From assembly GCF_026241135.1 (NCBI RefSeq), contig NZ_JAPFGA010000022.1, positions 1 through 58,403 on the forward strand: 58,403 bases of DNA, read 5' to 3'. Below, in pieces: positions 44,149 through 52,754 of the stretch (positions are counted from its first letter, which is position 1; each line of letters opens with the position of its first letter). The translations under genes and the position numbers were made by a program. The notes beneath the pieces are model-generated. The model saw nothing but the letters and a program-made list of their open reading frames with translations. It did no database searches and was not told the origin of the DNA. This DNA comes from Galbibacter kalidii. GTDB taxonomy: Bacteria; Bacteroidota; Bacteroidia; Flavobacteriales; Flavobacteriaceae.

Positions 44149-45750
44149 CTAAAGCTTTTGTAAAAAACGGGTTAATTTTTCACCACGCTCTATGGATAAT
44201 TTTTTTCTGAGCCTATATCTTGCTATTCTGATACTATCCGGAGTAATGTGTAGGATAGAGGCAATCTCTTTTGAAGAAAGGTTGATTTTTAAAAGCATGC
44301 ATAAACGCAATTCGGATGCAGACAATTCATCATGGGTCGCTTTTCCAAGGTTTTTAAAAAAACTCGGATGAATCTGTTCAAAATAATTCATAAACTGCTC
44401 CCATTCCTGTTTTTCAGATAGGTTTTGGTTAATTTCCCCTACAACTTCATTCAGCTTACTTTTCATATCCATCAGATTTCTGTCCTTTAAGTTGGTCAGC
44501 ACATGAGCCACATTGGACAATATCTTGTTTTTATGTGCCAGATGAAGGCTGTATTTTGACAAAGAAGATGTCTTCAACTGGATTTCCCTTTTCATATTTT
44601 CTTCTTTGAGGGTTTTCTTCTCCAGATCAGTCTGCAAAATCTGTTGTTTGTATTGCTGAAGTTTTATCTCGTGTGCTTTGCGCTTTTTGAAATATATCCA
44701 GCCAATTATCCCAAGGAGCAAGAGCATAACAATGATGATGATCATCAATCGTTCTTCGGCTTTATTGATTTCATTTTCTTTGGTCAGCAGATCGATTTTG
44801 GCCTCTTTGTCCTTGGCTTCATATAGTGCTTGAAGTGAATTCACCTGACGCATGTTCTCCAGCAAAAGCATCTCTTCGTTTATGGTATCAGAAGCCAAAA
44901 GATTCAAATATGCTTTTTCATAATCCCCCATAAGGTTGAAGGTTCTTGACAAGTCTTTGTAAGCACTCTCCAATTGATGTTTATTGTTACTCTCTTCTGC
45001 CAAACGCTTCGCTTCCTCGGTATAGAAGAACGCTTTTTCATAGTTTCCACTTTTTCGGTTGGCATCTCCCAGATTGTTCAGGATATTTATTTTTCTATCG
45101 GAATGAAGCTGTGTTTTTTCATACAGAAATGCTTTTTCAAAATATTGATATGCCAAATCAAATTGCATTTGATCCTCATAAACACTCCCTATATTTTCAT
45201 TGGCTAAGGCCAGACCTAAACTATCGTTGATCTTTTGAAACAATTGCAAACCTGCTTTTTGATGTCGCAATGCATTTTTATAATCAAAAGTTTTTTCAAA
45301 ACAGCTTCCTATATTGCTATTTGCCATAGCCTCCCCCTTCGTAAAGCCAATTTCTTTTGACACCCCCAAGGCTTTATAGAAATATTCTTTCGCCGTTTCC
45401 ATGTGTTTAAGGGAAAAATGGATCTCTCCCATCCGCATTTGGATATACACCACAGTAGTATCCTTGCTATCAGGAAGTAATTCGATTGCTTTTCTGTAAT
45501 TGGCAAGAGCCTCGTTTACCGCTCCATTTTTTTTGTAGAAATCGGCAAAAACTGTGTAATGCAGTGCTATTATATCATTATTTTCCTGCTTTAAAGCATC
45601 TTCAAGATTGTGCTTTAGCTTTAAAAACTCATTATCGATCTCTTGTGATAGAGAATCCTGCTGTTCAATCTGCTGAGAAAAGGACTGCCATGACAGGAAA
45701 ATGACAGTGAGGAAAAGAAAGGTATGTTTTAAAGAGAAGACCTCTTGCAT
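44149..45750 (-). CDS. Membrane-anchored TPR protein with LuxR-type helix-turn-helix
   Basis: This 533-residue protein has an N-terminal signal peptide, about seven TPR motifs (roughly 30-310, for example ALANENIGSVYEDQMQFDLAYQYFEKAF), one membrane helix near 332-352 (LMIIIIVMLLLLGIIGWIYF), a coiled coil, and a C-terminal HTH (SASELRLCMLLKINLSSKEIASILHITPDSIRIARYRLRKKL). The TPRs would be periplasmic and the DNA-binding domain cytoplasmic, as in other Bacteroidota one-component regulators. It lies directly upstream of the receptor-phytase genes and may control them; no phosphorylation domain is present. Confidence 0.85.
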   Translation of the reverse strand: MQEVFSLKHTFLFLTVIFLSWQSFSQQIEQQDSLSQEIDNEFLKLKHNLEDALKQENNDIIALHYTVFADFYKKNGAVNEALANYRKAIELLPDSKDTTVVYIQMRMGEIHFSLKHMETAKEYFYKALGVSKEIGFTKGEAMANSNIGSCFEKTFDYKNALRHQKAGLQLFQKINDSLGLALANENIGSVYEDQMQFDLAYQYFEKAFLYEKTQLHSDRKINILNNLGDANRKSGNYEKAFFYTEEAKRLAEESNNKHQLESAYKDLSRTFNLMGDYEKAYLNLLASDTINEEMLLLENMRQVNSLQALYEAKDKEAKIDLLTKENEINKAEERLMIIIIVMLLLLGIIGWIYFKKRKAHEIKLQQYKQQILQTDLEKKTLKEENMKREIQLKTSSLSKYSLHLAHKNKILSNVAHVLTNLKDRNLMDMKSKLNEVVGEINQNLSEKQEWEQFMNYFEQIHPSFFKNLGKATHDELSASELRLCMLLKINLSSKEIASILHITPDSIRIARYRLRKKLSIERGEKLTRFLQKL

Positions 45751-45866
45751 TATAAAGCACTTTTAAAATTTTTCAAAGTACCTATTAATCGGGTCTTAGG
45801 AATTAAGGAATAGTTAAGAAAAGCTTATTAAAGCGACGGGGGAAGTTTAAATTAAATGAGTTCAAT

Positions 45867-45906
45867 AAAAAAACCCTTCCCGGTTTGAGGATCGGGAAGG
45901 GTTTGT
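45867..45906 (-). terminator. Terminator of rplU-rpmA
   Basis: AAACCCTTCCCG and CGGGAAGGGTTT form a 12-bp perfect stem with a 10-base loop; on the minus strand TTTTTT follows. Confidence 0.85.
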
Positions 45907-45926
45907 ATCATAAGAGAATAAGCTCA

Positions 45927-46187
45927 TTAGGCCTCGAAAGGCTCTATTGAAACGTATGATTTATTACCTCTTTTCTTTTCAAATTTAACGATACCGTCAA
46001 CCTTGGCATGTAATGTATGGTCTTTCCCCATATATACATTTTCACCCGGATTATGAGCAGTACCTCTTTGTCTTACGATGATATTTCCTGCAATAGCGGC
46101 TTGTCCACCATAAATCTTAACACCTAAGCGTTTCGATTCTGATTCCCTACCGTTCTTGGAACTACCAACACCTTTTTTGTGTGCCAT
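45927..46187 (-). CDS. rpmA: 50S ribosomal protein L27
   Basis: The 86-residue protein is a normal L27: [24 protein letters not shown] at the start, then [27 protein letters not shown]. The N-terminal extension reaches the peptidyl transferase centre. It is the second gene of the rplU-rpmA operon, as is usual, 70 bases after the extended L21. The N-terminus has no cleavable extra segment of the Firmicutes type. Confidence 0.98.
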   Translation of the reverse strand: MAHKKGVGSSKNGRESESKRLGVKIYGGQAAIAGNIIVRQRGTAHNPGENVYMGKDHTLHAKVDGIVKFEKKRGNKSYVSIEPFEA

Positions 46188-46257
46188 TTTCTTTCGGTTT
46201 TAAATGCTCTTGACAAAGATCAAGATTATTATACTTTATTTTAAAAATCTGTGGTGA

Positions 46258-47019
46258 TTATTTACCACCGTCTAGTTTATCTTGTAATTCTTTAAGCTCA
46301 TCCCACTTGTCGTTGGCGGCAAGATCGGCTTGCTGAGCCCAAGTTCCGGGATCTAAGTGAGCTAAAGTAGAACTGGCTTCAGATAAAATTTCTTTTACCT
46401 CATCTGCAGATTTTTTGGCCAATTTTGCAAAAGTGTCAACTCCTGCATTGGTCAATGCTTCAGCGGTTTTAGGTCCAATTCCTTCGATTTTCTTTAGATC
46501 GTCTCCTTTTTTAGAAGTAGATTTTTTAGCAGCGGCTTTTTTAGGCTTAACTTCTTTTTTGGGAGCGGCCTCTTTTTTAGGAGCAGCCTTCTTAGCTACC
46601 GGTTCTGCTTTTTTCTCCTCTTTTTTCTTAGGAGCAGCTTTCTTAGCTACCGGCTCTGCTTTCTTCTCTTCTTTTTTCTTGGGAGCTGCTTTCTTCTTTG
46701 TAGCTCCTTTAGCTACGATGCTTTCAATTAAGATTTCAGTCAAAGATTGCCTATGTCCATTTTTAACACGGTAACCTTTACGTCTTTTCTTTTTGAAAAC
46801 AATAACTTTATCACCTTTAAGGTGCTTAACGACTTTCGCCTCAACAGCGGCTCCGTCTATAGCCGGGGCGCCAACAGTTACTTTGCCATCATTGTCTAAT
46901 AAAAGTACATTATCAAAAGATACTTTTTCTCCTTCTTCAGAAGCTAAACGATGCACAAAAACTTTTTGGTCTTTCGCAACTTTAAATTGCTGCCCTGCTA
47001 TCTCTACAATTGCGTACAT
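46258..47019 (-). CDS. rplU: Ribosomal protein L21 fused to a Lys/Ala/Pro/Glu linker and a helix-hairpin-helix domain
   Basis: Residues 1-103 are an ordinary L21 ([20 protein letters not shown]... ending near [13 protein letters not shown]). They are followed by about 65 residues of low complexity with two exact 17-residue repeats ([17 protein letters not shown]), and then a helix-hairpin-helix domain from about residue 172: [21 protein letters not shown] and a conserved-looking end [27 protein letters not shown]. The total of 253 is two and a half times the usual L21 length. The frame is open across the junction with no stop or shift. Extended L21 forms exist in some Bacteroidota; the tail's role is unknown. 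Confidence 0.95.
   Translation of the reverse strand: MYAIVEIAGQQFKVAKDQKVFVHRLASEEGEKVSFDNVLLLDNDGKVTVGAPAIDGAAVEAKVVKHLKGDKVIVFKKKRRKGYRVKNGHRQSLTEILIESIVAKGATKKKAAPKKKEEKKAEPVAKKAAPKKKEEKKAEPVAKKAAPKKEAAPKKEVKPKKAAAKKSTSKKGDDLKKIEGIGPKTAEALTNAGVDTFAKLAKKSADEVKEILSEASSTLAHLDPGTWAQQADLAANDKWDELKELQDKLDGGK
46567..46690 (-). repeat. In-frame 51-base tandem repeat inside rplU
   Basis: Two near-identical units encode [17 protein letters not shown] twice, followed by a partial third ([14 protein letters not shown]). Such repeats vary in number between strains by slippage. Confidence 0.7.
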
Positions 47020-47046
47020 AGCGTAATAATTAATAAATTAACCAAT

Positions 47047-47099
47047 ATAATACTCGCTTAATCTCAATTTAAGCGGGCCTGCCTGCCGGTAGGCGGGTG
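47047..47099 (-). promoter_or_regulatory. Structured leader of rplU-rpmA
   Basis: Two hairpins lie in the leader between transcription start and the L21 codon: GCCTACCGGCAGGC near 47075-47098 and CGCTTAA-ATTGAGA-TTAAGCG at 47054-47074. Ribosomal protein leaders often carry autoregulatory structures, and L21 has such a leader in Firmicutes. The first hairpin belongs to the dispersed GCCTGCC repeats, so only the second may be specific. Confidence 0.4.
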
Positions 47100-47130
47100 C
47101 AAATATACTGCTAAATCATTAAAGAACAAA
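47100..47130 (-). promoter_or_regulatory. Promoter of rplU-rpmA
   Basis: TTTG (47130-47127), exactly 19 bases, then TATATTTG (47107-47100) on the minus strand: the best match to the Bacteroidota consensus in the window. Predicted start about 47093. Confidence 0.7.
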
Positions 47131-47135
47131 TGTTT

Positions 47136-47597
47136 TTATGCGTTTTGAACGTTTTTTTTCAGGTTCCAGCTGGGTTTAAATTTTTGCATAAATGCCAAGG
47201 TAAGAATAACACTCGACGCAAACCCCTCGATAATAAGTATAAAGATTAAAATTCCAGGGCCTTGATTGTAATCTTTTATCCAGGATCCCATAATGGTTTC
47301 AGGGAAACTTGGATCAATATGATACATATAGATAGCCATAAAGCCGACAAATATAAGTGTTGCTAAAAACCCGGCAAACAGACCCGATTTAAATCCGTTG
47401 TAGTAACTGAATTTATCCCCTTCCAAGACTCTTCTTAGTCTAATTACGGCATATAATCCATAAGCAACTATAAGTCCGTTGAACAAACGCAGCCATATAA
47501 ATTCATGCCAGCCTATTAATTTCAATATTAAAAAATATGCAATCAACGCGATTGCTATAAACAGGCCATATCGAAAGTGTATCTTATGTGGATCCAT
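47136..47597 (-). CDS. Small four-helix membrane protein, DUF4199-like
   Basis: The 153-residue product has four hydrophobic helices and a short charged loop (RLRRVLEGDKFSYYNGFKSG) between the second and third. That loop and the F/Y-rich ending resemble the Bacteroidota DUF4199 family, but I rate this by pattern only. No function is known. The gene stands alone between rplU and the EamA permease on the same strand. Confidence 0.72.
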   Translation of the reverse strand: MDPHKIHFRYGLFIAIALIAYFLILKLIGWHEFIWLRLFNGLIVAYGLYAVIRLRRVLEGDKFSYYNGFKSGLFAGFLATLIFVGFMAIYMYHIDPSFPETIMGSWIKDYNQGPGILIFILIIEGFASSVILTLAFMQKFKPSWNLKKNVQNA

Positions 47598-47731
47598 GTT
47601 CTATATGTTTGATATTTATGGAATTAAGATACGAAAAATATCAACATAAAACATCAAAAAAATGGTTAACCTCACCCTGATTAAGCGTAAGTTTTATCAC
47701 ATCGCGATAGTTTTAAAGGGCATTTTGAAAC

Positions 47732-48616
47732 TTATTTTTTCCTTCTATCCCTATTCACGATATAAACCCCTAACAATATAATACCCGAGGCCAGAAGGTG
47801 GATAACCGTAAATTTTTCTCCATCCAATACCCCCCAAAAAATACCTACTACCGGAATTAAATAAGTAACCGAAGTAGAAAACACTGCATTGGATATTTGT
47901 ATCAGTTTATTGAAAAGAATTTTTGCTAAACCTGTTCCAAATACAGCCAATATTGCTACATACATCAAAGATGTCTGCAAACTATCATTGTCTGTGATAT
48001 TTTCATTAAAAATTCCTGAAAACAACATGACCAACAGTGCCGGAATTATCATGACAGCAAAATTCCCAACCGTTATCGCCATAGGCGAAACATTTTGTAA
48101 CTTAGATTTGACAATGTTGGCATTCATAGCATAACACAAGGCAGCCACCACGACCAAAAGTGCAAAAAAGTAGTTTTGTCTTGGATTTACATGAGCACCT
48201 TGAAGAATAAGAACACAAGCACCTATCAACCCAACAACAACTCCAACGACTTGATTCTTGGTGAAATTCATATTGAACACCAAAAACCCGGTAAAAATCG
48301 TAAACAACGGAACCAAGGAGTTGAGAATGGAAGCAATACTGCTGTCGATCTCGGTTTCGGCATAGGCAAACAAAAAAACAGGGATAAATGTTCCACACAA
48401 TGCAGAGGCAGCTACCCATTTCCATTCCGTTTTCTTTATTTTCTGAAGGGATTTAAAGCCAATCAGAAACAAAAAAATAGTGGAGAACACAATACGAACA
48501 GCACCTAACTGTATCGGCGTTAAGCCCACCAAGCCTTTCTTTATCAAGATATAAGAACTCCCCCAAACCAAAGAGAGCACAACGAGATAAATCCATTTCT
48601 TTTGATTATTGCCCAT
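47732..48616 (-). CDS. EamA/DMT superfamily permease
   Basis: The 294-residue protein is made of two EamA repeats, ten membrane helices in all. Characteristic points are LVWGSSYILIKKGLVGLTPIQLGAVR in the first half and the paired FGTGLAKILFNKLIQISNAVFSTSVTYLIPVVG in the second. Such proteins export metabolites such as amino acids or drugs; the substrate cannot be read. It is transcribed divergently from a lipoprotein gene. Confidence 0.92.
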   Translation of the reverse strand: MGNNQKKWIYLVVLSLVWGSSYILIKKGLVGLTPIQLGAVRIVFSTIFLFLIGFKSLQKIKKTEWKWVAASALCGTFIPVFLFAYAETEIDSSIASILNSLVPLFTIFTGFLVFNMNFTKNQVVGVVVGLIGACVLILQGAHVNPRQNYFFALLVVVAALCYAMNANIVKSKLQNVSPMAITVGNFAVMIIPALLVMLFSGIFNENITDNDSLQTSLMYVAILAVFGTGLAKILFNKLIQISNAVFSTSVTYLIPVVGIFWGVLDGEKFTVIHLLASGIILLGVYIVNRDRRKK

Positions 48617-48707
48617 CTGTAGATTTTTAAAGCTGCAAAATTGAGTTTTTTATAACAGAAAAAGCGGCTTTTTTGCATATTTTTACTACTTGAACAAAAA
48701 AACAAAG

Positions 48708-49130
48708 ATGAAACGGATACTGATCATTTTAATAGCAATTGCTGTCAGCACCATAGCATGCAAACAAAATAAAAAAGAAGCAAGCTCCTCAAAAATGGAA
48801 ACCGTCATGGCTGTTCACGACAGTTTGATGCCAAAAATGAACACTTTGACCCAATTGGTTGGGGAATTAAACACCAAAATAGACACCACAGAAACAGGAT
48901 TAAAGTATAAAAAGGCTCAAGAAGATCTACAAGCAGCCCACAAATCGATGATGGAGTGGATGAAAGGTTTTGGTGATAGATTTGACCATGAGGAAATCCT
49001 AAAAGGCAAAGCACTTTCAGAAGAAAAGAAAAAATGGCTGGATGAAGAAGAGGTCAAGGTCAACAAACTAAAAGAGCAAATAAACAGCAGTATTAAAAAT
49101 GCGCAAGAGCTTTTAAGCAAGAAAGAATGA
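48708..49130 (+). CDS. Small coiled-coil lipoprotein
   Basis: From the ATG at 48708 the product has 140 residues. It starts MKRILIILIAIAVSTIACK, so the Cys at position 18 is lipidated. The rest is strongly helical and charged with heptad-like spacing (KKAQEDLQAAHKSMMEWMKG and EEVKVNKLKEQINSSIKNA). A TTG at 48690 would add six residues (MNKKTK) but is less likely. No family is recognised beyond a viral-A-like or OmpH-like helical look, which is not evidence of function. The gene converges on gldD with 19 bases between stops. Confidence 0.78.
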   Translation: MKRILIILIAIAVSTIACKQNKKEASSSKMETVMAVHDSLMPKMNTLTQLVGELNTKIDTTETGLKYKKAQEDLQAAHKSMMEWMKGFGDRFDHEEILKGKALSEEKKKWLDEEEVKVNKLKEQINSSIKNAQELLSKKE

Positions 49131-49149
49131 TGTAATAGCACAACCCATA

Positions 49150-49707
49150 CTATTTCCAACGTATGGTTTCCATCATCTTCCTGATATCTTCTTCCAGATA
49201 TTTTACAGCAGGAAGTACCGAATCATAATTAGGTTTTGAGTTAAAATACAACGATCCGGTTAAAAAATGTCGGGTGCTGTCGGTTACATAAAACTGTGAA
49301 GCCGAAGCTGCATTTCCGGTGACCAAATAAAACATCCCGTAAACTTTATCATCTTCATTGACAAAGGGTTGTTCCTGGATATTATCAGCTTTGGCCACAT
49401 GTTCATATGTCAGTTTTTGAGCATCGCGAAGCAACGCTCCCAAATCGTTATTAACTTTTTTGTAGGTAATAAACATGCTGGCATTCATCTGTGGATAATC
49501 CACATTCATAGAGCAATCACTTTTTATATGAACATCCGCATTATCGTTTTTATGAAAGTAAAACGGACACGAACCTTCAAACTTCTTATAAACTGCTTCA
49601 GGATATTCCAAACGAAGCATTCCTTTGGGTTTAGGAATGGGATCGTTACCACAAAAGGAGCACAATATTGCTGTTATTACTGAAAAAACAAGGGTTAATC
49701 GCTTCAA
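49150..49707 (-). CDS. gldD: Gliding motility lipoprotein GldD
   Basis: The 185-residue product has a type II signal with Cys19 (CSFCGN), and the GldD body: PKPKGMLRLEYPEAVYKKF, HVAKADNIQEQPF and GMFYLVTGNAASASQFYVTDSTRHFL. GldD is needed for gliding and type IX secretion and sits in the envelope; its exact role is unknown. The gene order gldE-gldD is the flavobacterial norm, and the two overlap by four bases. Confidence 0.94.
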   Translation of the reverse strand: MKRLTLVFSVITAILCSFCGNDPIPKPKGMLRLEYPEAVYKKFEGSCPFYFHKNDNADVHIKSDCSMNVDYPQMNASMFITYKKVNNDLGALLRDAQKLTYEHVAKADNIQEQPFVNEDDKVYGMFYLVTGNAASASQFYVTDSTRHFLTGSLYFNSKPNYDSVLPAVKYLEEDIRKMMETIRWK

Positions 49708-51023
49708 AGGAGTGTTATTTTTATTTGTTTAATTCGTTTTTTGTCCAAGGCTTCTACTACAAACGCAATATTATTAAAAATTATTTCCTCCCCTTTTTTT
49801 GGGAAAACCCTAGCCACTTCCAATACAAATCCAGCGATGGTTTCAGACTCGCCTTTTTTTTCTTCAAATGGGGTTTCGTCCTCAAGGTCGATAACCCGGT
49901 AAAAGTCTTTCAAAGCTGTTTTGCCTTCAAAAACATAATTTTTTTCATCCAGTTTGGAGTAGACAAGATCCTCATCGTCAAATTCGTCGCTAATATCCCC
50001 TACAATTTCCTCAATGATATCTTCAAGGGCAACAAGCCCCGATGTTCCTCCGTATTCATCGACCACAATAGCCAAATGGTTTTTCATTTCCTGAAACTCT
50101 TTCAGCAAATCGTCCAATTTTTTATTCTCAGGAACAAAGTAAGCCGATCGCTTCAAGGATACCCAATCCAAGGTTTTTCTGTCTAAGTACGGAAGTAGGT
50201 CTTTGACATAAAGTACCCCGGTCACGTTATCCATATTATCTTTATAAACAGGGATACGTGAATATCCGTTTTTGACGATTTCTTTGACCACTGCTTGATA
50301 TTTCATCTCTTCGCTCAAGGCAAAAATATCTATACGCGGACGCATCACTTGACGGGTGTCTGTATTTCCAAAGGAAACGATGCCCTGCAAGATTTTTTGC
50401 TCTTCTACAGTAGTGTCTTCTTCTGAAGTAAGTTCTAAAGCATGTGATAATTGATCGACTGAAATATTAGCCTTCTGTTTCCCCAGTTTATTATGTAAAA
50501 ACAAGGTAATGGATCGCATTGGCATACTCAACGGATAAAATATGGTATCCAATACACTTAGCGGATAGGCCATAAAGTGTGCAAATTTCATTCGGTTTCT
50601 ACTGGCATAGATCTTTGGTAGAATCTCTCCGAACAGCAAGATCAGAAACGTAGCTACGATCACTTCAACAATAAACCGGATCTCAATGATCCCAAATATC
50701 TCACCTTTTAGTGAACCAAAAAAGAGCGTTCCCAAAGAACTAAAAAGCAAAACGATGGCAATATTGATAAAATTATTGGCTACCAAGATAGTTGCCAGTA
50801 ATTTCTTCGGTTTATTCAAAAGATTCACAATGATATTTCCCACCGGTGTTTTAGCCTCTTCAATCTCATTGACATCGGTTTGTGAAAGCGAAAAAAAGGC
50901 CACTTCTGCCCCTGATATAAGTGCAGAACAGATAAATAAGGCACCCAAAACTCCCAGTTTTATAACTGAAGTGGTCTCTATGAACAATGGTATTAAAAAT
51001 AAACTCGAGGGCTCAGGGTCCAA
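49704..51023 (-). CDS. gldE: GldE, CNNM/CBS-domain membrane protein
   Basis: The 439-residue protein has four N-terminal helices of the DUF21/CNNM type (GALFICSALISGAEVAFFSLS), a CBS pair (about 210-330, DIFALSEEMKYQAVVKEIVKNGYSRIPVYKD) with NHLAIVVDEYGGTSGLVALEDIIEEIVGDI, and a C-terminal CorC_HlyC domain. CNNM proteins bind Mg-ATP and act on ion transport; GldE supports gliding. It is downstream of ssb and mutY, upstream of gldD. Confidence 0.94.
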   Translation of the reverse strand: MDPEPSSLFLIPLFIETTSVIKLGVLGALFICSALISGAEVAFFSLSQTDVNEIEEAKTPVGNIIVNLLNKPKKLLATILVANNFINIAIVLLFSSLGTLFFGSLKGEIFGIIEIRFIVEVIVATFLILLFGEILPKIYASRNRMKFAHFMAYPLSVLDTIFYPLSMPMRSITLFLHNKLGKQKANISVDQLSHALELTSEEDTTVEEQKILQGIVSFGNTDTRQVMRPRIDIFALSEEMKYQAVVKEIVKNGYSRIPVYKDNMDNVTGVLYVKDLLPYLDRKTLDWVSLKRSAYFVPENKKLDDLLKEFQEMKNHLAIVVDEYGGTSGLVALEDIIEEIVGDISDEFDDEDLVYSKLDEKNYVFEGKTALKDFYRVIDLEDETPFEEKKGESETIAGFVLEVARVFPKKGEEIIFNNIAFVVEALDKKRIKQIKITLL

Positions 51024-51048
51024 ATGCTTGAATTTTGATTATACTTGG

Positions 51049-51516
51049 TTAAAAAGGCAAATCGTCGTCCTCTTCCTCCTTCGAAGGCGAATCCTGTTGG
51101 GGTTGACTCTGATTTGACTGTGATATATTCTGACTGCTATTCCCCTGAGAGGGAGCAGGAGAATTCCCTTGAGATTCCCCTTTGTTGGTCAAGAATGTAA
51201 AATCGGTTACATGTATCTCTGTGGTGTAGCGCATATTGCCGTCGTCTCCCTGCCATTGGCGGGTTTTTATACGACCTTCGACATATACTTTATCTCCTTT
51301 ATTCAAATATTTTTCGCAAACTTCAGCGGCTTTGTTTCTCACCACGATATTGTGCCATTCTGTATTGGACACACGTTCTCCCGTCTGCCTGTTGGTATAC
51401 GTTTCGTTGGTAGCGAGTGGGAAACGCCCAATACTATTTCCCCCTTCAAAATAATTCATTTTGACATTATCGCCCAAATGGCCTATCAGCATTACTTTAT
51501 TTAACGTTCCACTCAT
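51049..51516 (-). CDS. ssb: Single-stranded DNA-binding protein
   Basis: At 155 residues this has the OB fold (MSGTLNKVMLIGHLGDNVKMNY, FPLATNETYTNRQTGERVSNTEWHNIV), a Gln/Ser/Asn-rich flexible tail, and the acidic tip EEEDDDLPF that recruits partners. It works as a tetramer in replication and repair. The stop codon is 25 bases from gldE, so it may be on the same transcript; mutY lies upstream after a spacer with a repeat unit. Confidence 0.97.
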   Translation of the reverse strand: MSGTLNKVMLIGHLGDNVKMNYFEGGNSIGRFPLATNETYTNRQTGERVSNTEWHNIVVRNKAAEVCEKYLNKGDKVYVEGRIKTRQWQGDDGNMRYTTEIHVTDFTFLTNKGESQGNSPAPSQGNSSQNISQSNQSQPQQDSPSKEEEDDDLPF

Positions 51517-51596
51517 TTTGTTTCTTTTCTATAATTAAATTGTATAGTATATAAATGTATTAAAAATAACCAAACATGGGGCAAAAAGGACATTTT

Positions 51597-51627
51597 TTTA
51601 GCCAATTGGAAAAAATTTAAACAAGTC
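51597..51627 (-). repeat. Dispersed repeat with CAATTGG core, copy 3 (inverted)
   Basis: The minus strand reads GGACTTGTTTAAATTTTTTC followed by CAATTGGCTAAA, the same unit as 9963-9994 and 23738-23770. It lies 4-5 bases beyond the mutY stop. Confidence 0.5.
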
Positions 51628-51631
51628 CTTG

Positions 51632-52684
51632 TTAAAACCCAAAATCTTCAACAAAGTTAGCGATCAACACGGGCACAGGATAATCCGGCACATCTTTTCT
51701 CTCAATTCCGGTTTTCATTTTCTTATGCAAAGTTACAATCCAAAATCGAGTATGTATGTGTTGGTGTGATAATTTATGCACTTTTGCTTCTTCGTTATAC
51801 AAGGTCAAGTCATAAGAAGCCCCTTCTGTAAGATCTAAAAACACGCGATGTTCCTTTAATTTTTCAATATTGATCTCTTCTGAAGATTCTACCAACGGGA
51901 ATTCATACAGGTTTTGCCATATATCTTTCTTAGTTCGCTGTTGAAGAAGGGTTTTTTGATTATCGGTCACTATCAAATAATTAAAATAGCGCTGTTTTAC
52001 CTTCCCTTTTTTGAGTTTTACGGGCAATTCGACAATTCTATTTTCCGAATAGGCCACACAACTGTGCTGAAGTGGGCACACATCACAATTGGGCGATTTG
52101 GGTTTGCATTGTCTCGCTCCAAACTCCATCACCGCTTGATTATATTCTCCCGGGTTTTCAACATCGATGAGTTGTTCCGCTAGTTTTTTAAAATATTGTA
52201 TCCCTTTGGTACTATTAATTGGAATATCTATCCCAAAATAGCGCGAAAAGACCCGGTATACATTTCCATCGACCACAGGAGTAGGGCGATCAAAACAGAT
52301 GGAAGCAATAGCGCTTGCCGTATAATCCCCGATCCCTTTTAATTCTTTCAGTTCTTTGTAATTATCTGGAAAAATTCCGTTAAGGTCAAAAGCAACTTTC
52401 TTTGCTGTAGTGTGAAGGTTCCTTGCCCTGGAATAATAGCCCAAGCCTTGCCAGAGTTTTAAAATTTCTTCTTCACTCGCATTGGCTAGATCGAAAACCG
52501 TAGGGAATCTTTCAGTAAATTTTAAATAATAAGGCAAACCTTGCTCTACCCTGGTTTGTTGAAGCATGATTTCCGATAACCAAATTTGATACGGATCTTT
52601 AGTAGAACGCCACGGCAAATCCCTCTTATTTATATCGTACCAGACCCTTACTACCCTGCTGAAATCCATATCTTTTTTTATCAT
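51632..52684 (-). CDS. mutY: Adenine DNA glycosylase MutY
   Basis: The 350-residue product has catalytic Glu38 (WLSEIMLQQT), helix-hairpin-helix LKGIGDYTASAIASI with Asp139 of the VVDGNV motif, and the 4Fe-4S cluster Cys193-x6-Cys200-x2-Cys203-x5-Cys209. A C-terminal NUDIX-like domain recognises 8-oxo-guanine. It removes adenine mispaired with 8-oxoG. The first Met is used; MDFSRVV at 52669 would also do. It is divergent from the HU gene. Confidence 0.96.
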   Translation of the reverse strand: MIKKDMDFSRVVRVWYDINKRDLPWRSTKDPYQIWLSEIMLQQTRVEQGLPYYLKFTERFPTVFDLANASEEEILKLWQGLGYYSRARNLHTTAKKVAFDLNGIFPDNYKELKELKGIGDYTASAIASICFDRPTPVVDGNVYRVFSRYFGIDIPINSTKGIQYFKKLAEQLIDVENPGEYNQAVMEFGARQCKPKSPNCDVCPLQHSCVAYSENRIVELPVKLKKGKVKQRYFNYLIVTDNQKTLLQQRTKKDIWQNLYEFPLVESSEEINIEKLKEHRVFLDLTEGASYDLTLYNEEAKVHKLSHQHIHTRFWIVTLHKKMKTGIERKDVPDYPVPVLIANFVEDFGF

Positions 52685-52754
52685 ATTCAGAAAAAAAGGC
52701 TTTATATAGTTAAATTTTAATTATTTACACTTTATTTATTGTGTAATTAATTTA

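Noticed and set aside
46567-46690. CRISPR-like repeat array
   Set aside because: The repeats are contiguous in-frame codons of the L21 linker without spacers.
46415-46774. Plus-strand frame opposite the L21 tail
   Set aside because: Alanine/phenylalanine-rich product is the antisense reading of the Lys/Ala/Pro repeats of rplU.
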